Position numbers and translations under genes: made by a program. The notes under the pieces were generated by a model that was given only the letters and a program-made list of their open reading frames with translations, was not told the DNA's origin and made no database searches. A stretch of DNA of 64,000 bases from Parvularcula sp038749595. GTDB taxonomy: Bacteria > Pseudomonadota > Alphaproteobacteria > Caulobacterales > Parvularculaceae. Positions within the stretch are counted from its first letter, which is position 1; every line of letters starts with the position of its first letter. This document shows positions 8,930-17,804 of the stretch, piece by piece. The DNA is taken from contig JBCDHW010000001.1 in NCBI GenBank assembly GCA_038749595.1, forward strand, positions 186,001 to 250,000, written 5' to 3'.

Positions 8930-10158
8930 CCAGATGCCGGTTGCCTCCGTGCAATGATGATGAAGGGGATCATCCCCGCCGTCATGCACAGAGAGGCGAG
9001 CACCAAGGGTGCGCCGGCGAAGACAATACCGACATCATCGGTATACGTTGAAAAAATCTGCGTCATGATGAGGGGGCTGGTCATCATCGTCAGTGACATG
9101 ACGCTGGCGACCGCGCCTTGCAGCTCGCCTTGGCTATCGGCAGGGACGGCAGCGGACATGATGGCCTGCATCCCCGGCATGATTAGCCCGCCCAGCGCGC
9201 CTACGGTGATCCACAGGTAAACCTGCGCACCCGTTGGCGCGAAGAATGCGTAGCCCACCATGCTGGTCACCATGCACGAGGCGCCGAGAATCACAGCCCG
9301 CAGCTCGCCAATGGCCGGGATGATCCGGCGGATAAGCCCCGCTTGGACGATGGCGGCGGTGATGCCGACATAGGCGAGGGCGAGGCTGATGTTAAACTCG
9401 CTCCAGTCGTATTTCGCCTTCGCGAAGTAGGAGAAGACCGACGGCAGGGTGTTGTAAGCGAACTGGATCAGGAAAAAGCTGATCAGTACAATGAGCACCA
9501 TGCCGTAACGGCTGACGGAGATGAGCGTGCCGATCGGGTTGGCGCGTTTCCACGAGAATTCCCGCTTGTCCTTCAGTGTTTCGGGGAAGAAGAAATAGCC
9601 GAAAACGGCGTTGGCGGCGCCAAGGCCTGCGGCCACGAGGAACGGTATGCGGATACCCCACTCAGCGGTGAAGCCGCCCAGGACGGGCCCGATGATAAAA
9701 CCGATGCCGAATGCGGCGCCCATCAGGCCAAAGTTGGCCGCGCGCTTTTCCGGGGGAGAGACGTCAGCGATAACGGCGTTCGCGGTGGAGTAGGTGGCGG
9801 CGGTGGCGCCGCTGAGCGCCCGGGCGATGACGAGCCAGGCGAAGGACGGTGCGAGGGCCATCAGGACGAAGTCGAAGGCGTAGAAGACGAGAGAGATCAG
9901 GAGCACCGGGCGGCGGCCATAGCGATCCGAGAGCCCGCCGAGCACGGGCGACATCAAAAACTGGGCGAGGGCGTAGATGAAGTAGACGAACCCGCCGTAG
10001 CTGGCCGCGGCCGAGAGGTTCTTGCCGGTCACCTCCATCATCAGCGCCGGCATGATGGGCATGATGATGCCAAAGCCCACCATGCTGATCAAAACGGTGA
10101 CGAAGACGAAGAAAAGGGTGCGCCCAGTTCCGGGGGCTTCAGCGGTTGAAGCGGTCAT
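8902..10158 (-). CDS. MFS transporter, TetA/TCR-like
   Basis: Twelve-helix major facilitator superfamily antiporter (418 aa). The MFS signature between helices 2 and 3 is visible as GGLSDRYGRRPVLLISL. Helix 5 carries the antiporter-type GPVLGGFTAEWGIRIPF. A long mid-protein loop (PETLKDKREFSWKRANP) follows helix 6. Overall it is closest to the tetracycline/multidrug (TCR/Tet) subgroup, but the substrate cannot be read from sequence and resistance should not be assumed. Its 3' end overlaps bolA by 28 bp, tail to tail. The start is 32 bp from the sirtuin stop upstream. Confidence 0.88.
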   Translation of the reverse strand: MTASTAEAPGTGRTLFFVFVTVLISMVGFGIIMPIMPALMMEVTGKNLSAAASYGGFVYFIYALAQFLMSPVLGGLSDRYGRRPVLLISLVFYAFDFVLMALAPSFAWLVIARALSGATAATYSTANAVIADVSPPEKRAANFGLMGAAFGIGFIIGPVLGGFTAEWGIRIPFLVAAGLGAANAVFGYFFFPETLKDKREFSWKRANPIGTLISVSRYGMVLIVLISFFLIQFAYNTLPSVFSYFAKAKYDWSEFNISLALAYVGITAAIVQAGLIRRIIPAIGELRAVILGASCMVTSMVGYAFFAPTGAQVYLWITVGALGGLIMPGMQAIMSAAVPADSQGELQGAVASVMSLTMMTSPLIMTQIFSTYTDDVGIVFAGAPLVLASLCMTAGMIPFIIIARRQPASGHSSPGASA

Positions 10159-10189
10159 GGGACGGACGTGCCGGTGTCCTCGGATGGGG

Positions 10190-10909
10190 TCAAGCGGATG
10201 GGCTTGCGAGGACGCGCTCGACCCAGGCGGGAACGATTTCGCTCGCGCGGCCGTAGTGCTGCTCGGTGAAAAGCGCTGCGTTGTCCGAGGGCTCGAGGTT
10301 CAGCTCCACCCGGGGGATGCCCCGCTCCCGGGCGAAGCCGACGAGACCCGCGGCGGGATAGACGGCGCCTGAGGTGCCGATCGCCGCGAAGACGTCAGCC
10401 TCCGCCATGGCGTCTTCGACCTCGTCAAAATGCCGGGGTATTTCGCCGAACCAAACGATGTAGGGCCGGAGCGCCGGGTTGCTGCACGCGGGGCAGGGCG
10501 TGTCGACGAAGAGGGCGTCTGTCCACACCATGATTGTGCCGCACGCTGTGCACTGACTGTGGTCGAGGAGGCCGTGGATGGGTAGGACGTTTTTAGAGCC
10601 TGCACGCTGGTGGAGGTCATCGACGTTCTGGGTGACCAGCGTGAACGTTCCGCCGCGCGCGGTGATCTCCGCTTCGAGCTTCGCGAGCGCGCGGTGTGCC
10701 GGGTTCGGATCAACCTTCGGCAGTTGCGCCCGGCGGGCGTTGTAGAAGGCGTGGACCCGCGCTGGGTCCTCGGCAAAGCCTTTGGGCGTCGCCACTTTCA
10801 TCGGATCGTTCTTCATCCAGGCGCCGTCCGGATCACGGAACGTATCGACACCGCTGTCGGCAGAGATCCCTGCGCCGGTGAGGACGACAACGTTCAGACC
10901 GGCGGTCAC
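10190..10909 (-). CDS. cobB: NAD-dependent protein deacylase (sirtuin)
   Basis: Sir2-family lysine deacylase (239 aa). The NAD-binding GAGISADSGVDTFRD, the TQNVDDLHQRAG motif and the catalytic histidine in PIHGLLDHSQC are present. The zinc ribbon has the cysteine pairs CTAC and CPAC. The FYNARR segment matches the Tyr-x-x-Arg pocket of class III (SIRT5-like) desuccinylases, so desuccinylase activity is likely as well as deacetylase. The start overlaps the end of the CorC-type gene by four bases, so it is probably the distal gene of the aroK-aroB-corC transcript. Confidence 0.93.
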   Translation of the reverse strand: MTAGLNVVVLTGAGISADSGVDTFRDPDGAWMKNDPMKVATPKGFAEDPARVHAFYNARRAQLPKVDPNPAHRALAKLEAEITARGGTFTLVTQNVDDLHQRAGSKNVLPIHGLLDHSQCTACGTIMVWTDALFVDTPCPACSNPALRPYIVWFGEIPRHFDEVEDAMAEADVFAAIGTSGAVYPAAGLVGFARERGIPRVELNLEPSDNAALFTEQHYGRASEIVPAWVERVLASPSA

Positions 10910-12171
10910 GCGGCCTCTTTCAGGGGGACGATCTTGAGGCTCGTCACTTGGTTCCTCCGTTTGCCGAGGATTTCGAAGCGGAAACCGTGGAAGCTGAAGA
11001 TCTGCTTTTCGTCAGGGATGCAGCGGCCTTCGTGGATGACCAGGCCCGCAATCGTCACCGCCTCTTCATCGGGCAGACGCCAATCCATGATACGGTTGAG
11101 GTCGCGGATCGTCACGTCGCCTTGCACCACGACGGAGCCATCCGTGTGCTTCTCAACCCCGGTGACCGGCGCGTCGTACTCGTCCTCAATCTCGCCGACG
11201 ATCTCCTCGAGGATGTCTTCGAGCGTTACGAGGCCGCGCAGGCTGCCATATTCGTCGATGACGAGGGCGAATTGCATCTGGTTGGCTTTGAAGGCGTCGA
11301 GCTGTTCCTGGAGGGTCGTGGTGTCGGGCACGAAGTAGGGCTTCATCGCGATCTCAGCGAAGTCGACACTGTCCGCATCGTTCCCGGCTTTCCACAGGGC
11401 ACGGAGCATGTCCTTCGCGTGAAGGACGCCGATGACGTTGTCGGGATCATCATCATAAAGAGGAATGCGGGTGTGCTTGCTCTCCAGCACGGCCTCGACG
11501 ATGCTGAGCTTGGGACTGTTCACGTCGAGCATTTCGATCTGTTTGCGGTGGAGCATGATCTCCTCGACCGTGATGTCTTCGAGCTCCAGCGCACCGCGGA
11601 TAAGGTCGCGCGCTTCCTTCTCCATCTGCCCTTCTTCGTGGTGCAGCTCGATAGCGCCTTTGAGTTCCTCTTGAACGGAGAGGGCGGAGGCCATTTCGGT
11701 GACGTCGATGCCGAAGACCCGGTGCAACGTCGCACGGACGATCAATTGGACGACGAAGACCACGGGCGCGAGGATGGCGACGATGGTGCGCATGATCGGG
11801 GCGACGAGCATGGCAATCGCATCGGCGCGGGCAATGGCGGCGGTCTTGGGCATCACTTCGGCGAAGACCAGGACGAGCACGGTCATCACCGCCGTCGCAA
11901 TGACGACGCCGAGGCCGGGAAACAGTCCTTCGAACAAACTGGACGCTAGCGATGTGGCGAGGATGTTGACCAGGTTGTTGCCCAGGAGGATGGCGCCAAT
12001 GAGGCGCTCGCGATCCTCCGTCAGCTGAATAACCGTCTCGGCCTTGCGGTCGCCCTTAAGCTCAAGCGAACGCATCCGCGCGCGGGATGTTGCCGTGAGC
12101 GCCGTCTCTGAACCAGAGAAAAAGCCTGACAACATAATCAGGCCAAGGATGAACAAACCGGTGGTGATCAT
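10906..12171 (-). CDS. HlyC/CorC (CNNM)-family transporter
   Basis: Membrane protein of 421 aa. An N-terminal DUF21/CNNM domain has four hydrophobic segments (residues ~1-160, beginning MITTGLFILGLIMLSGFFSGSE in two parts). A CBS pair follows (~200-320), then a CorC/HlyC C-terminal domain with EEIVGEIEDEYD. CNNM proteins are implicated in magnesium/cobalt efflux or sodium-coupled magnesium transport. It overlaps aroB by four bases upstream and cobB by four bases downstream, so all are translationally coupled. aroK-aroB-CorC is a conserved alphaproteobacterial order. Confidence 0.92.
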   Translation of the reverse strand: MITTGLFILGLIMLSGFFSGSETALTATSRARMRSLELKGDRKAETVIQLTEDRERLIGAILLGNNLVNILATSLASSLFEGLFPGLGVVIATAVMTVLVLVFAEVMPKTAAIARADAIAMLVAPIMRTIVAILAPVVFVVQLIVRATLHRVFGIDVTEMASALSVQEELKGAIELHHEEGQMEKEARDLIRGALELEDITVEEIMLHRKQIEMLDVNSPKLSIVEAVLESKHTRIPLYDDDPDNVIGVLHAKDMLRALWKAGNDADSVDFAEIAMKPYFVPDTTTLQEQLDAFKANQMQFALVIDEYGSLRGLVTLEDILEEIVGEIEDEYDAPVTGVEKHTDGSVVVQGDVTIRDLNRIMDWRLPDEEAVTIAGLVIHEGRCIPDEKQIFSFHGFRFEILGKRRNQVTSLKIVPLKEAA

Positions 12172-13268
12172 AGCGGGGGTCGCTTTGTCTCTTCGTTGAG
12201 GAATGCGAGGATGCGCGCCTGGTCTTGGTCTTTGGCAATGAACGCTCGGCCGAGGCCCTTCATCAGGATGAGGGTCATGGCGCCGCTTTCAACCTTTTTG
12301 TCCTGCCGCATGTGCGTGAGGAGGTCCTCCGCATCCGGATTGATGCCGTCGAGGTCGGCGAGCCGGGTCGGCAGGCCATCGCGCTGAAGAAGCCCCTCGA
12401 ACCGATCGGCATCCTCTTGCGGGCAATGACCTTCAGCGACGGAGAACCGGGCGGCCATCGCCATGCCGAGCGCCACGGCTTCACCGTGCAAGACGCGGCC
12501 GTCATAGCCGCCTTCGGCCTCCACCGCATGGCCAAACGTGTGGCCGAGGTTGAGGAGCGCGCGTTGCCCCGCCTCCTTTTCGTCCGCCGACACGATCCGC
12601 GCCTTTGCCGCGCAGCTTCGGGCAATCGCTTCCGTCAGCGGATCGTTGTCGAGGGCGAGGACGCCAGAGCCGTGATGTTCGAGCCAGTCAAAGAAGGGCG
12701 CGTCGCCCAGTGCGCCGTATTTGACAATTTCCGCATACCCCGCCCGCATTTCGCGCGGGGGGAGGGTGGCCAGCAGATCGGTGTCGATGACGACGAGCGA
12801 CGGTTGGTGGAAAGCGCCTATCAGGTTCTTCCCCGCCGCGGTGTTGATGGCTGTTTTTCCGCCTACTGAGCTATCGACTTGCGCCAAAAGGGTGGTGGGG
12901 ATTTGGATGAAACCGCAGCCGCGCCGCAGCGATGCCGCGCAGAAGCCCGCGAGGTCGCCCGTGACGCCGCCTCCGAATGCGACAACCGCGCCGCCGCGTT
13001 CGACCCCCGCCGCGAGGAGGTCTTCGCAGACCCGCTGAAAGCTCGCCCAGCTCTTGCTCGCCTCGCCCGGTGGTAAAGAGATCACCGGCAGGTCGGGGAG
13101 GACAGCCTCCAAAGCGTCGCGATGGGTTTTCAGAACGTGTTCGTCCGCCACGACAGCGCTAGGCTTGCTCGTCAGTCGGCGGAGGGTCTCAGCCTCAGCC
13201 CCAAGAGCGCCTTGGCCGATCACCACGTCATAAGACTGGTCGGGGAGGCTTACCGGGACCCGGCGCAT
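12168..13268 (-). CDS. aroB: 3-dehydroquinate synthase
   Basis: Second enzyme of the shikimate pathway (366 aa), converting DAHP to 3-dehydroquinate with NAD and a divalent metal. Motifs seen are LPPGEASKSW, the NAD-binding GGGVTGDLAGFCAA and IPTTLLAQVDSSVGGKTA. The metal-binding histidines lie in NLGHTFGHAVEAEGGY and VLHGEAVALGM. The start codon coincides with the end of aroK at 13268, so the two are tightly coupled. Confidence 0.97.
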   Translation of the reverse strand: MRRVPVSLPDQSYDVVIGQGALGAEAETLRRLTSKPSAVVADEHVLKTHRDALEAVLPDLPVISLPPGEASKSWASFQRVCEDLLAAGVERGGAVVAFGGGVTGDLAGFCAASLRRGCGFIQIPTTLLAQVDSSVGGKTAINTAAGKNLIGAFHQPSLVVIDTDLLATLPPREMRAGYAEIVKYGALGDAPFFDWLEHHGSGVLALDNDPLTEAIARSCAAKARIVSADEKEAGQRALLNLGHTFGHAVEAEGGYDGRVLHGEAVALGMAMAARFSVAEGHCPQEDADRFEGLLQRDGLPTRLADLDGINPDAEDLLTHMRQDKKVESGAMTLILMKGLGRAFIAKDQDQARILAFLNEETKRPPL

Positions 13269-13843
13269 TAGATCTGCCCTCCGCTGCGTTGGTACCCATC
13301 GAGGGCGGTGATCAGATCACTGACCGTATCGCGGTGGGGGCCATCATGGCTCTCCACGGTGATGTCGGCCTGGGCGTAGATGGGGCTGCGCTCGTCGATC
13401 AACGCCTGGAGGATGGCCTTGGGGTCACCGCGCCGAAGGATTGGCCGGTTGTCGCGCAGCGCGGTGCGCCGGACGTGGGTCTCCAGGTCAGCTTTCAGCC
13501 AGATCGACGTCGCCTTTTCCTGGACCAGCGCGCGGGTCTCAGCATTCATGAACGCGCCGCCCCCGGTCGCCAGCACCTGCGGTCCCTCGCCGAGCAGCCG
13601 GGCCATCACCTTACGCTCGCCTTCTCGGAACTCGGCTTCGCCGTAAACCTCAAAGATATCTGATATTTCCATGCCTGCAGCGGCCTCAATCTCATCGTCG
13701 GCATCAGCGAAGGGTAGGTTCAACCGCTGGGCCAACCGGCGCCCTGTTGTCGATTTTCCAGCCCCCATCAGCCCCACCAGGACGATAGGCCGGGTGATAT
13801 GAAGATCGCCCTTCGAGGCGGGGGAGTCGCTTTGCTTGGTCAT
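13268..13843 (-). CDS. aroK: Shikimate kinase
   Basis: Phosphorylates shikimate (191 aa from the ATG at 13843). The Walker A loop (GLMGAGKSTTGRRLAQRL), DADDEIEAAAGM, FREGERKVMARL, the GGGAF shikimate-binding turn and the lid Arg region RDNRPILRRGDP are all present. The N-terminus has a ~17-residue polar extension. A GTG at 13867 would add eight residues; neither start has a clear ribosome-binding site. First gene of the aroK-aroB-corC-cobB run. Confidence 0.95.
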   Translation of the reverse strand: MTKQSDSPASKGDLHITRPIVLVGLMGAGKSTTGRRLAQRLNLPFADADDEIEAAAGMEISDIFEVYGEAEFREGERKVMARLLGEGPQVLATGGGAFMNAETRALVQEKATSIWLKADLETHVRRTALRDNRPILRRGDPKAILQALIDERSPIYAQADITVESHDGPHRDTVSDLITALDGYQRSGGQI

Positions 13844-13925
13844 AAGCGGTGCCAGAATAGGGCGCACCGCATTGTGATGCCAGCGCTGCTCTTGCGGCGC
13901 ATGGGTCGCCGTGCGACCGAGGGCT

Positions 13926-14675
13926 ATGACAACGAACGCGCACCTTTTTGGCGGCTATGCCAGCGCCTATAACGCTGGCCGGCCCGGCTATCCCGATGCG
14001 CTGTTCGATTGGGTGGCGGAGGCCGCCCCGGGTCGTGCGGCCGTGTGGGATGTGGGTACGGGTTCGGGACAGGCGGCGCTATCGCTGGCCGAGCGGTTCG
14101 ACCACGTCTTCGCGATCGATGCGAGCGCCGACCAAATCGCCGAGGCGCCGGAACATGCTAAGATCACCTTCAGGGTCGCTCCCGCCGAAGCGTCGGGTTT
14201 GGCGGGCGGTTCCGTGGACGCGGTGACGGTGGCCACGGCGCTGCACTGGTTTGATTTTCCCAGGTTTTGGGCGGAGGTCCGCCGCGTCTGCCGCCCTGGC
14301 GCGGTGTTCTGCGGCTTCACCTACGGGCTGACCGAGGCCGACGACGCGACCCATCGGCTGCTCCTGGATCCGGTGCTGGAGCGGATTGATCCCTATTGGT
14401 CGGCGGGCAACAAGCTTTCGCTGCGGGGATACCAGCCGGAGGAGATCGGATTTCCCTTCGCGCCGCTCGATCCGCCACCGATCCGCCACACGCTGCAATG
14501 GTCGCCCGAGCGGCTGGTCCAGTTCATGCGCACCTGGTCGGCTCATGTCCGCGCCCTGGATGATGGGCTGCGCGACGAGATCACCGCGATCGAGGAGGCT
14601 GCGCTGGCGGCTCTTGGCTCCGCAGAACGCACGGTCGTCCTGCCGATGACGGTCCGCGCGGGCCGCGTCTGCTAG
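13926..14675 (+). CDS. Class I SAM-dependent methyltransferase
   Basis: Protein of 249 aa with a Methyltransf_11-type Rossmann domain. Motif I is AVWDVGTGSGQAALSLAERF, the acidic motif II is VFAIDASADQIAEA, and the post-motif region is GSVDAVTVATALHWFDFPRF. The C-terminal half is unusually arginine- and proline-rich and I cannot assign a substrate. The opening FGGYASAYNAGRPGYP is typical of the UbiE-like/TAM-like group that begins with a Y-x-x-x-RP-x-YP pattern. An in-frame GTG lies 15 bases upstream of the chosen ATG. Divergent from aroK. Confidence 0.82.
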   Translation: MTTNAHLFGGYASAYNAGRPGYPDALFDWVAEAAPGRAAVWDVGTGSGQAALSLAERFDHVFAIDASADQIAEAPEHAKITFRVAPAEASGLAGGSVDAVTVATALHWFDFPRFWAEVRRVCRPGAVFCGFTYGLTEADDATHRLLLDPVLERIDPYWSAGNKLSLRGYQPEEIGFPFAPLDPPPIRHTLQWSPERLVQFMRTWSAHVRALDDGLRDEITAIEEAALAALGSAERTVVLPMTVRAGRVC

Positions 14676-14756
14676 CGGATGGGCGAATAGGCTACCCTTT
14701 TCATGGCGGGGAAGGGCAGGTATGGCGCGCTCGCGCAACGAAGAACCGGCGTCGCT

Positions 14757-15119
14757 ATGAACCCAACGCTTCAGGCATTTTTGGTCACCGCAGCGGGCGG
14801 CGCCCTCGGCGCGTCGGTGCGTTTTGCGGTGCTCAGCTTTGCCGTGCCCGGTGCATTGGGCATCTTTGTACTGAATGTTCTTGGCGCGCTGCTGCTCGGC
14901 ATTGTTCTGACGGTGTTTGAGGACCGGAACGGCCTCGTGACCTTGTTCTTGGGTACGGGTCTCCTCGGTGCATTGACTACCTTCAGCACCTTTGCTTCGG
15001 ACGCAGTCCGCCTTCTGCAGACCGCACCGATTGCTTCGTGTGCGTATGTTATTGGATCAGTGACCTGCGCTTTGGCGGCGTTCTATGTGGGCACGTTGGT
15101 GGCGAAGGCGGCGTTATGA
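14757..15119 (+). CDS. crcB: Fluoride ion channel CrcB/Fluc
   Basis: Four-helix dual-topology fluoride channel (120 aa) that exports F- and protects cytosolic enzymes. Diagnostic are GGALGASVRFAV near the N-terminus, the Asn-containing second helix (FVLNVLGALLLGI) and the third-helix signature LLGALTTFSTFASD with the pore phenylalanines. The start at 14757 gives the normal N-terminus; an upstream ATG at 14703 would add 18 basic residues. No fluoride riboswitch is recognisable upstream. The stop overlaps the next start (ATGA at 15116-15119). Confidence 0.93.
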   Translation: MNPTLQAFLVTAAGGALGASVRFAVLSFAVPGALGIFVLNVLGALLLGIVLTVFEDRNGLVTLFLGTGLLGALTTFSTFASDAVRLLQTAPIASCAYVIGSVTCALAAFYVGTLVAKAAL

Positions 15120-16075
15120 CGGGCCCTCAGATGGTCACAGTGGTTCCCGATGATGCGGGCCTGCGCCTCGACCGCTGGTTCAAGGCGCATTATCCGGCGC
15201 TGACCCATGGCGCGCTCCAAAAAATGCTCCGTAAGGGGCAGGTGCGGGTCGATGGCGGCCGGGTGCAGGCATCGGTGCGCCTCGAAGCGGGGCAACAAGT
15301 CCGTGTACCGCCTATAGACGACGCTCCAGCACGCTCGCCCCAGCGCGGGGAAAGCCGTGCATCGGCCCGCGAGCATTTGCACGGGATCACTCTTTATAAA
15401 GACAGTCAGATCCTTGTACTGAATAAGCCTTTCGGCATCGCCGTGCAGGGCGGCGCGAAGACGGAACAGCACATCGACGGATGGCTACAGGCGGCCGAAC
15501 CCGATGCGCCTGCGCGGCTGGTCCATCGTCTTGATAAAGACACCGGCGGGCTCCTGGTCACAGCGCGGTCGCGCAAGGCTGCGCAATGGCTAACAGAAGC
15601 GTTCCGGGAACGGACGGTCTTCAAGGAATATTGGGCCTTGATCGCCGGGGTGCCGAACCCCCTCGAGGGACGGATCGATCAAAAGCTTGAGAAGTCGGGT
15701 CCTGCAGGGCGCGAGAAAGCGCGCCCGAGCGACGCTGGTCAAATCGCGATCAGCGACTATCAAGTGGTTGAAACGGCAGCGCTTAAGGCCAGCTTTGTCG
15801 CTTTAAGGCCGATGACCGGGCGGACGCACCAATTGCGCGCACACATGGCGTTGATTGGTACACCGATTGTCGGAGATGGGAAATATGGGGGTCCTCGTGC
15901 GAAGGTCGAGGGTCTTCCGGGAAAGATGCATCTTTTCTGCCGTCGACTGACGATCCCCCGGCCGGGGCAGCGTCCGCTGACCCTTGAAGCGCCGCTCACC
16001 GGTCACATGCGCGAGACTTGGAAGCTCTTCGCGTTCGATCCTGAACCGAAGATCGTTTGGCCGGAGGATCTCTGA
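15116..16075 (+). CDS. RluC/RluD-type 23S rRNA pseudouridine synthase
   Basis: Pseudouridine synthase (319 aa). An S4 RNA-binding domain (residues ~10-60, RLDRWFKAHYPALTHGALQ and KMLRKGQVRVDG) precedes the RluA-fold catalytic domain. The catalytic aspartate lies in LVHRLDKDTGGLLV, and GRTHQLRAHM lies near the C-terminus. The S4 domain and length suggest RluC, which modifies 23S rRNA positions near the peptidyl transferase centre, but RluD cannot be excluded. Four-base overlap with crcB. Confidence 0.9.
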   Translation: MTGPQMVTVVPDDAGLRLDRWFKAHYPALTHGALQKMLRKGQVRVDGGRVQASVRLEAGQQVRVPPIDDAPARSPQRGESRASAREHLHGITLYKDSQILVLNKPFGIAVQGGAKTEQHIDGWLQAAEPDAPARLVHRLDKDTGGLLVTARSRKAAQWLTEAFRERTVFKEYWALIAGVPNPLEGRIDQKLEKSGPAGREKARPSDAGQIAISDYQVVETAALKASFVALRPMTGRTHQLRAHMALIGTPIVGDGKYGGPRAKVEGLPGKMHLFCRRLTIPRPGQRPLTLEAPLTGHMRETWKLFAFDPEPKIVWPEDL

Positions 16076-16077
16076 CG

Positions 16078-16767
16078 ATGAACGCGCCCAAACGCTTTTA
16101 CAAAGACGTTGATTTACAGTCCACGGACGACGGCTTGGCGGTGACGCTGGACGGTAAGCCCGCGAAAACCGCCGGGCGGAATGTTCTCGCCGCACCGCAG
16201 AGCCTGGCCGAAGCGATCCGCGATGAGTGGGCGCAGCAAGTCGATGAAATCCAGCTCGAAACCATGCCGCTGACCCGTATGCACGGCTTCGTTCTCGACG
16301 CTGGTGAGGTCGGACGCGGGGAGTTTATCGACACGATTTTGCAATATGCGGGTACGGATCTTCTTTGCTATCGTAGTGACCAACCGGCCTTGGCGGCGCG
16401 TCAGGATGCAGCATTTTCGCCGTTTCTGAAACGTGCGGAGGCCGACGGAATGACGTTTGTCGTGACGACGGGGCTGCTTCCAGTTCAGCAAGCCCCGGAC
16501 GTTATCGACCGCATGCGGAAAATTCTGGAGGGGCGCCCGCTCGGTGAGATCTTTCCCCGGAAACTCCTTACAGAGATCACTGGCTCCGCCATTCTTGGTC
16601 TTTATGCGGAGCAAGATGGCGACGCCGCCTTCGCTGCAGCGCGTCTGGACGAAACGTTCCAGGCCGAGGCCTGGGGGCGTGACGCCGAAGCCGAGGCGCG
16701 AGAGAAAACGTTGCGGCGCGATTTTGATTGTGCGATCAGATATTTAGGTCTTCAGTCATCGCAGTAA
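16078..16767 (+). CDS. ATP12 family F1-ATPase assembly chaperone
   Basis: ATP12-like chaperone (229 aa), which binds the F1 alpha subunit during ATP synthase assembly in alphaproteobacteria and mitochondria. The opening KRFYKDVDLQSTDDGLAVTL and the conserved LDGKPAKTAGRNVLAAPQ, MPLTRMHGFVLD and YAGTDLLCYRSDQPALAARQ segments match the family. It starts three bases after the pseudouridine synthase stop. The pair rluC-ATP12 is conserved in the class. The 3' end overlaps the convergent alr gene by 16 bp. Confidence 0.92.
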   Translation: MNAPKRFYKDVDLQSTDDGLAVTLDGKPAKTAGRNVLAAPQSLAEAIRDEWAQQVDEIQLETMPLTRMHGFVLDAGEVGRGEFIDTILQYAGTDLLCYRSDQPALAARQDAAFSPFLKRAEADGMTFVVTTGLLPVQQAPDVIDRMRKILEGRPLGEIFPRKLLTEITGSAILGLYAEQDGDAAFAAARLDETFQAEAWGRDAEAEAREKTLRRDFDCAIRYLGLQSSQ

Positions 16768-17804
16768 ATGCGCTGTGCACGGTCACCGAGCCGGGTGAGA
16801 ATCTCGTATCCGATCGTCCCGGCTTGCTTCGCGAGGGTATCGAGTTTGATCGCGTGGCCAAAGACTTCGGCCCATGCACCGGGAGCCGGTTGATCGATCT
16901 CGGTGACATCGACTGTGGTCAAATCCATGGATATCGCGCCGACGATCGGTGCTTGTTGCCCTTGGACGGTGACGTGTCCGCCGCGTAGGCTTCGTGGAAG
17001 ACCGTCAGCATACCCGATGGCGAGGGTAGCAATACGGCTATCGCGCGGCGCGGTCCAGGTGCCGTCATAACCGACGGTCTCGCCTTTTGGAACATGGCGT
17101 ACAGAGAGGATTTGCGCTTCGAGGGAAACGACGTGCTCGGTGGCTGCCTGCATCCCTGGGGTGCCGCCGTAAAGGCTGATCCCCGGTCGGATGGCGTCTT
17201 CTTGTGGGCCGTTGCCGAGTAGAACGTTGCCGGATGCTGACAGGCTGAGTTGAGCGTTGGGGAAAAGCGATTTCAGGCGTGGGCGGATGGTTTCGAAGGT
17301 CGTTCGTTGATCCGTATTCACCGGTGAGTTGATGTTCCCAGCGTGGCTCATGTGGGCGACGACGATTTCCACATCTGGGCGAGGGGGGATGCGGTTCAGT
17401 TCGTCGGCGCAAAGACCTAACCTGTTCATTCCTATGTCAATTTGAACGCCGCAGGGCGCTGGAGCCCAGGCAGAAAGGTCTTCGATGGACGTGAGAACCG
17501 GACGAATGCTCTCGCTATAACCGCCGTTTTGGGGCCGCGCGTTGTAGCAGTAGAACACCGCGTTGATGCCTTCGGCGATGAGTTCCGCCGCGTGCTGAGG
17601 ATAGGCTACGAAGAACTCCTTATACCCTTCGTCGATCATGGTGCGGACGATCGGCACCGCGCCGAGGCCGTAAGCGTTTGCTTTGACGACTGGCATGAGA
17701 CGCGCGTTTGGCGCCATTGCTTGGAGAGCGCAGGCATTCCGGCGCAGGGCACCGAGATTGATGGTCAGTCGCGGCCGACCGTCAACGGCAGACGCGCCGG
17801 TCAA
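16752..17804 (-). CDS. alr: Alanine racemase
   Basis: PLP-dependent enzyme (350 aa) that makes D-alanine for peptidoglycan. The PLP-lysine motif is PVVKANAYGLGAVPIV near residue 45. The substrate-contacting GISLYGGTPG, the catalytic tyrosine segment GETVGYDGTWTA and DLTTVDVTEI are also seen. The start overlaps the dnaB stop by four bases, so it is co-transcribed with and coupled to the replicative helicase, a common alphaproteobacterial pair. The 3' end overlaps ATP12. Confidence 0.95.
   Translation of the reverse strand: MTGASAVDGRPRLTINLGALRRNACALQAMAPNARLMPVVKANAYGLGAVPIVRTMIDEGYKEFFVAYPQHAAELIAEGINAVFYCYNARPQNGGYSESIRPVLTSIEDLSAWAPAPCGVQIDIGMNRLGLCADELNRIPPRPDVEIVVAHMSHAGNINSPVNTDQRTTFETIRPRLKSLFPNAQLSLSASGNVLLGNGPQEDAIRPGISLYGGTPGMQAATEHVVSLEAQILSVRHVPKGETVGYDGTWTAPRDSRIATLAIGYADGLPRSLRGGHVTVQGQQAPIVGAISMDLTTVDVTEIDQPAPGAWAEVFGHAIKLDTLAKQAGTIGYEILTRLGDRAQRIYCDD

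Noticed and set aside
8902..10158. Tetracycline resistance
   Set aside because: The protein is TetA-like in fold only; no substrate-specific residues can be assigned from sequence and it sits among housekeeping genes.
10948..11949. A 333-codon plus-strand frame opposite the CorC-type gene
   Set aside because: Antisense shadow; the minus-strand product has clear DUF21, CBS and CorC domains.
14676..14756. Possible fluoride riboswitch before crcB
   Set aside because: The conserved GGNGAUGG...CUGAUG core could not be found in this short leader.
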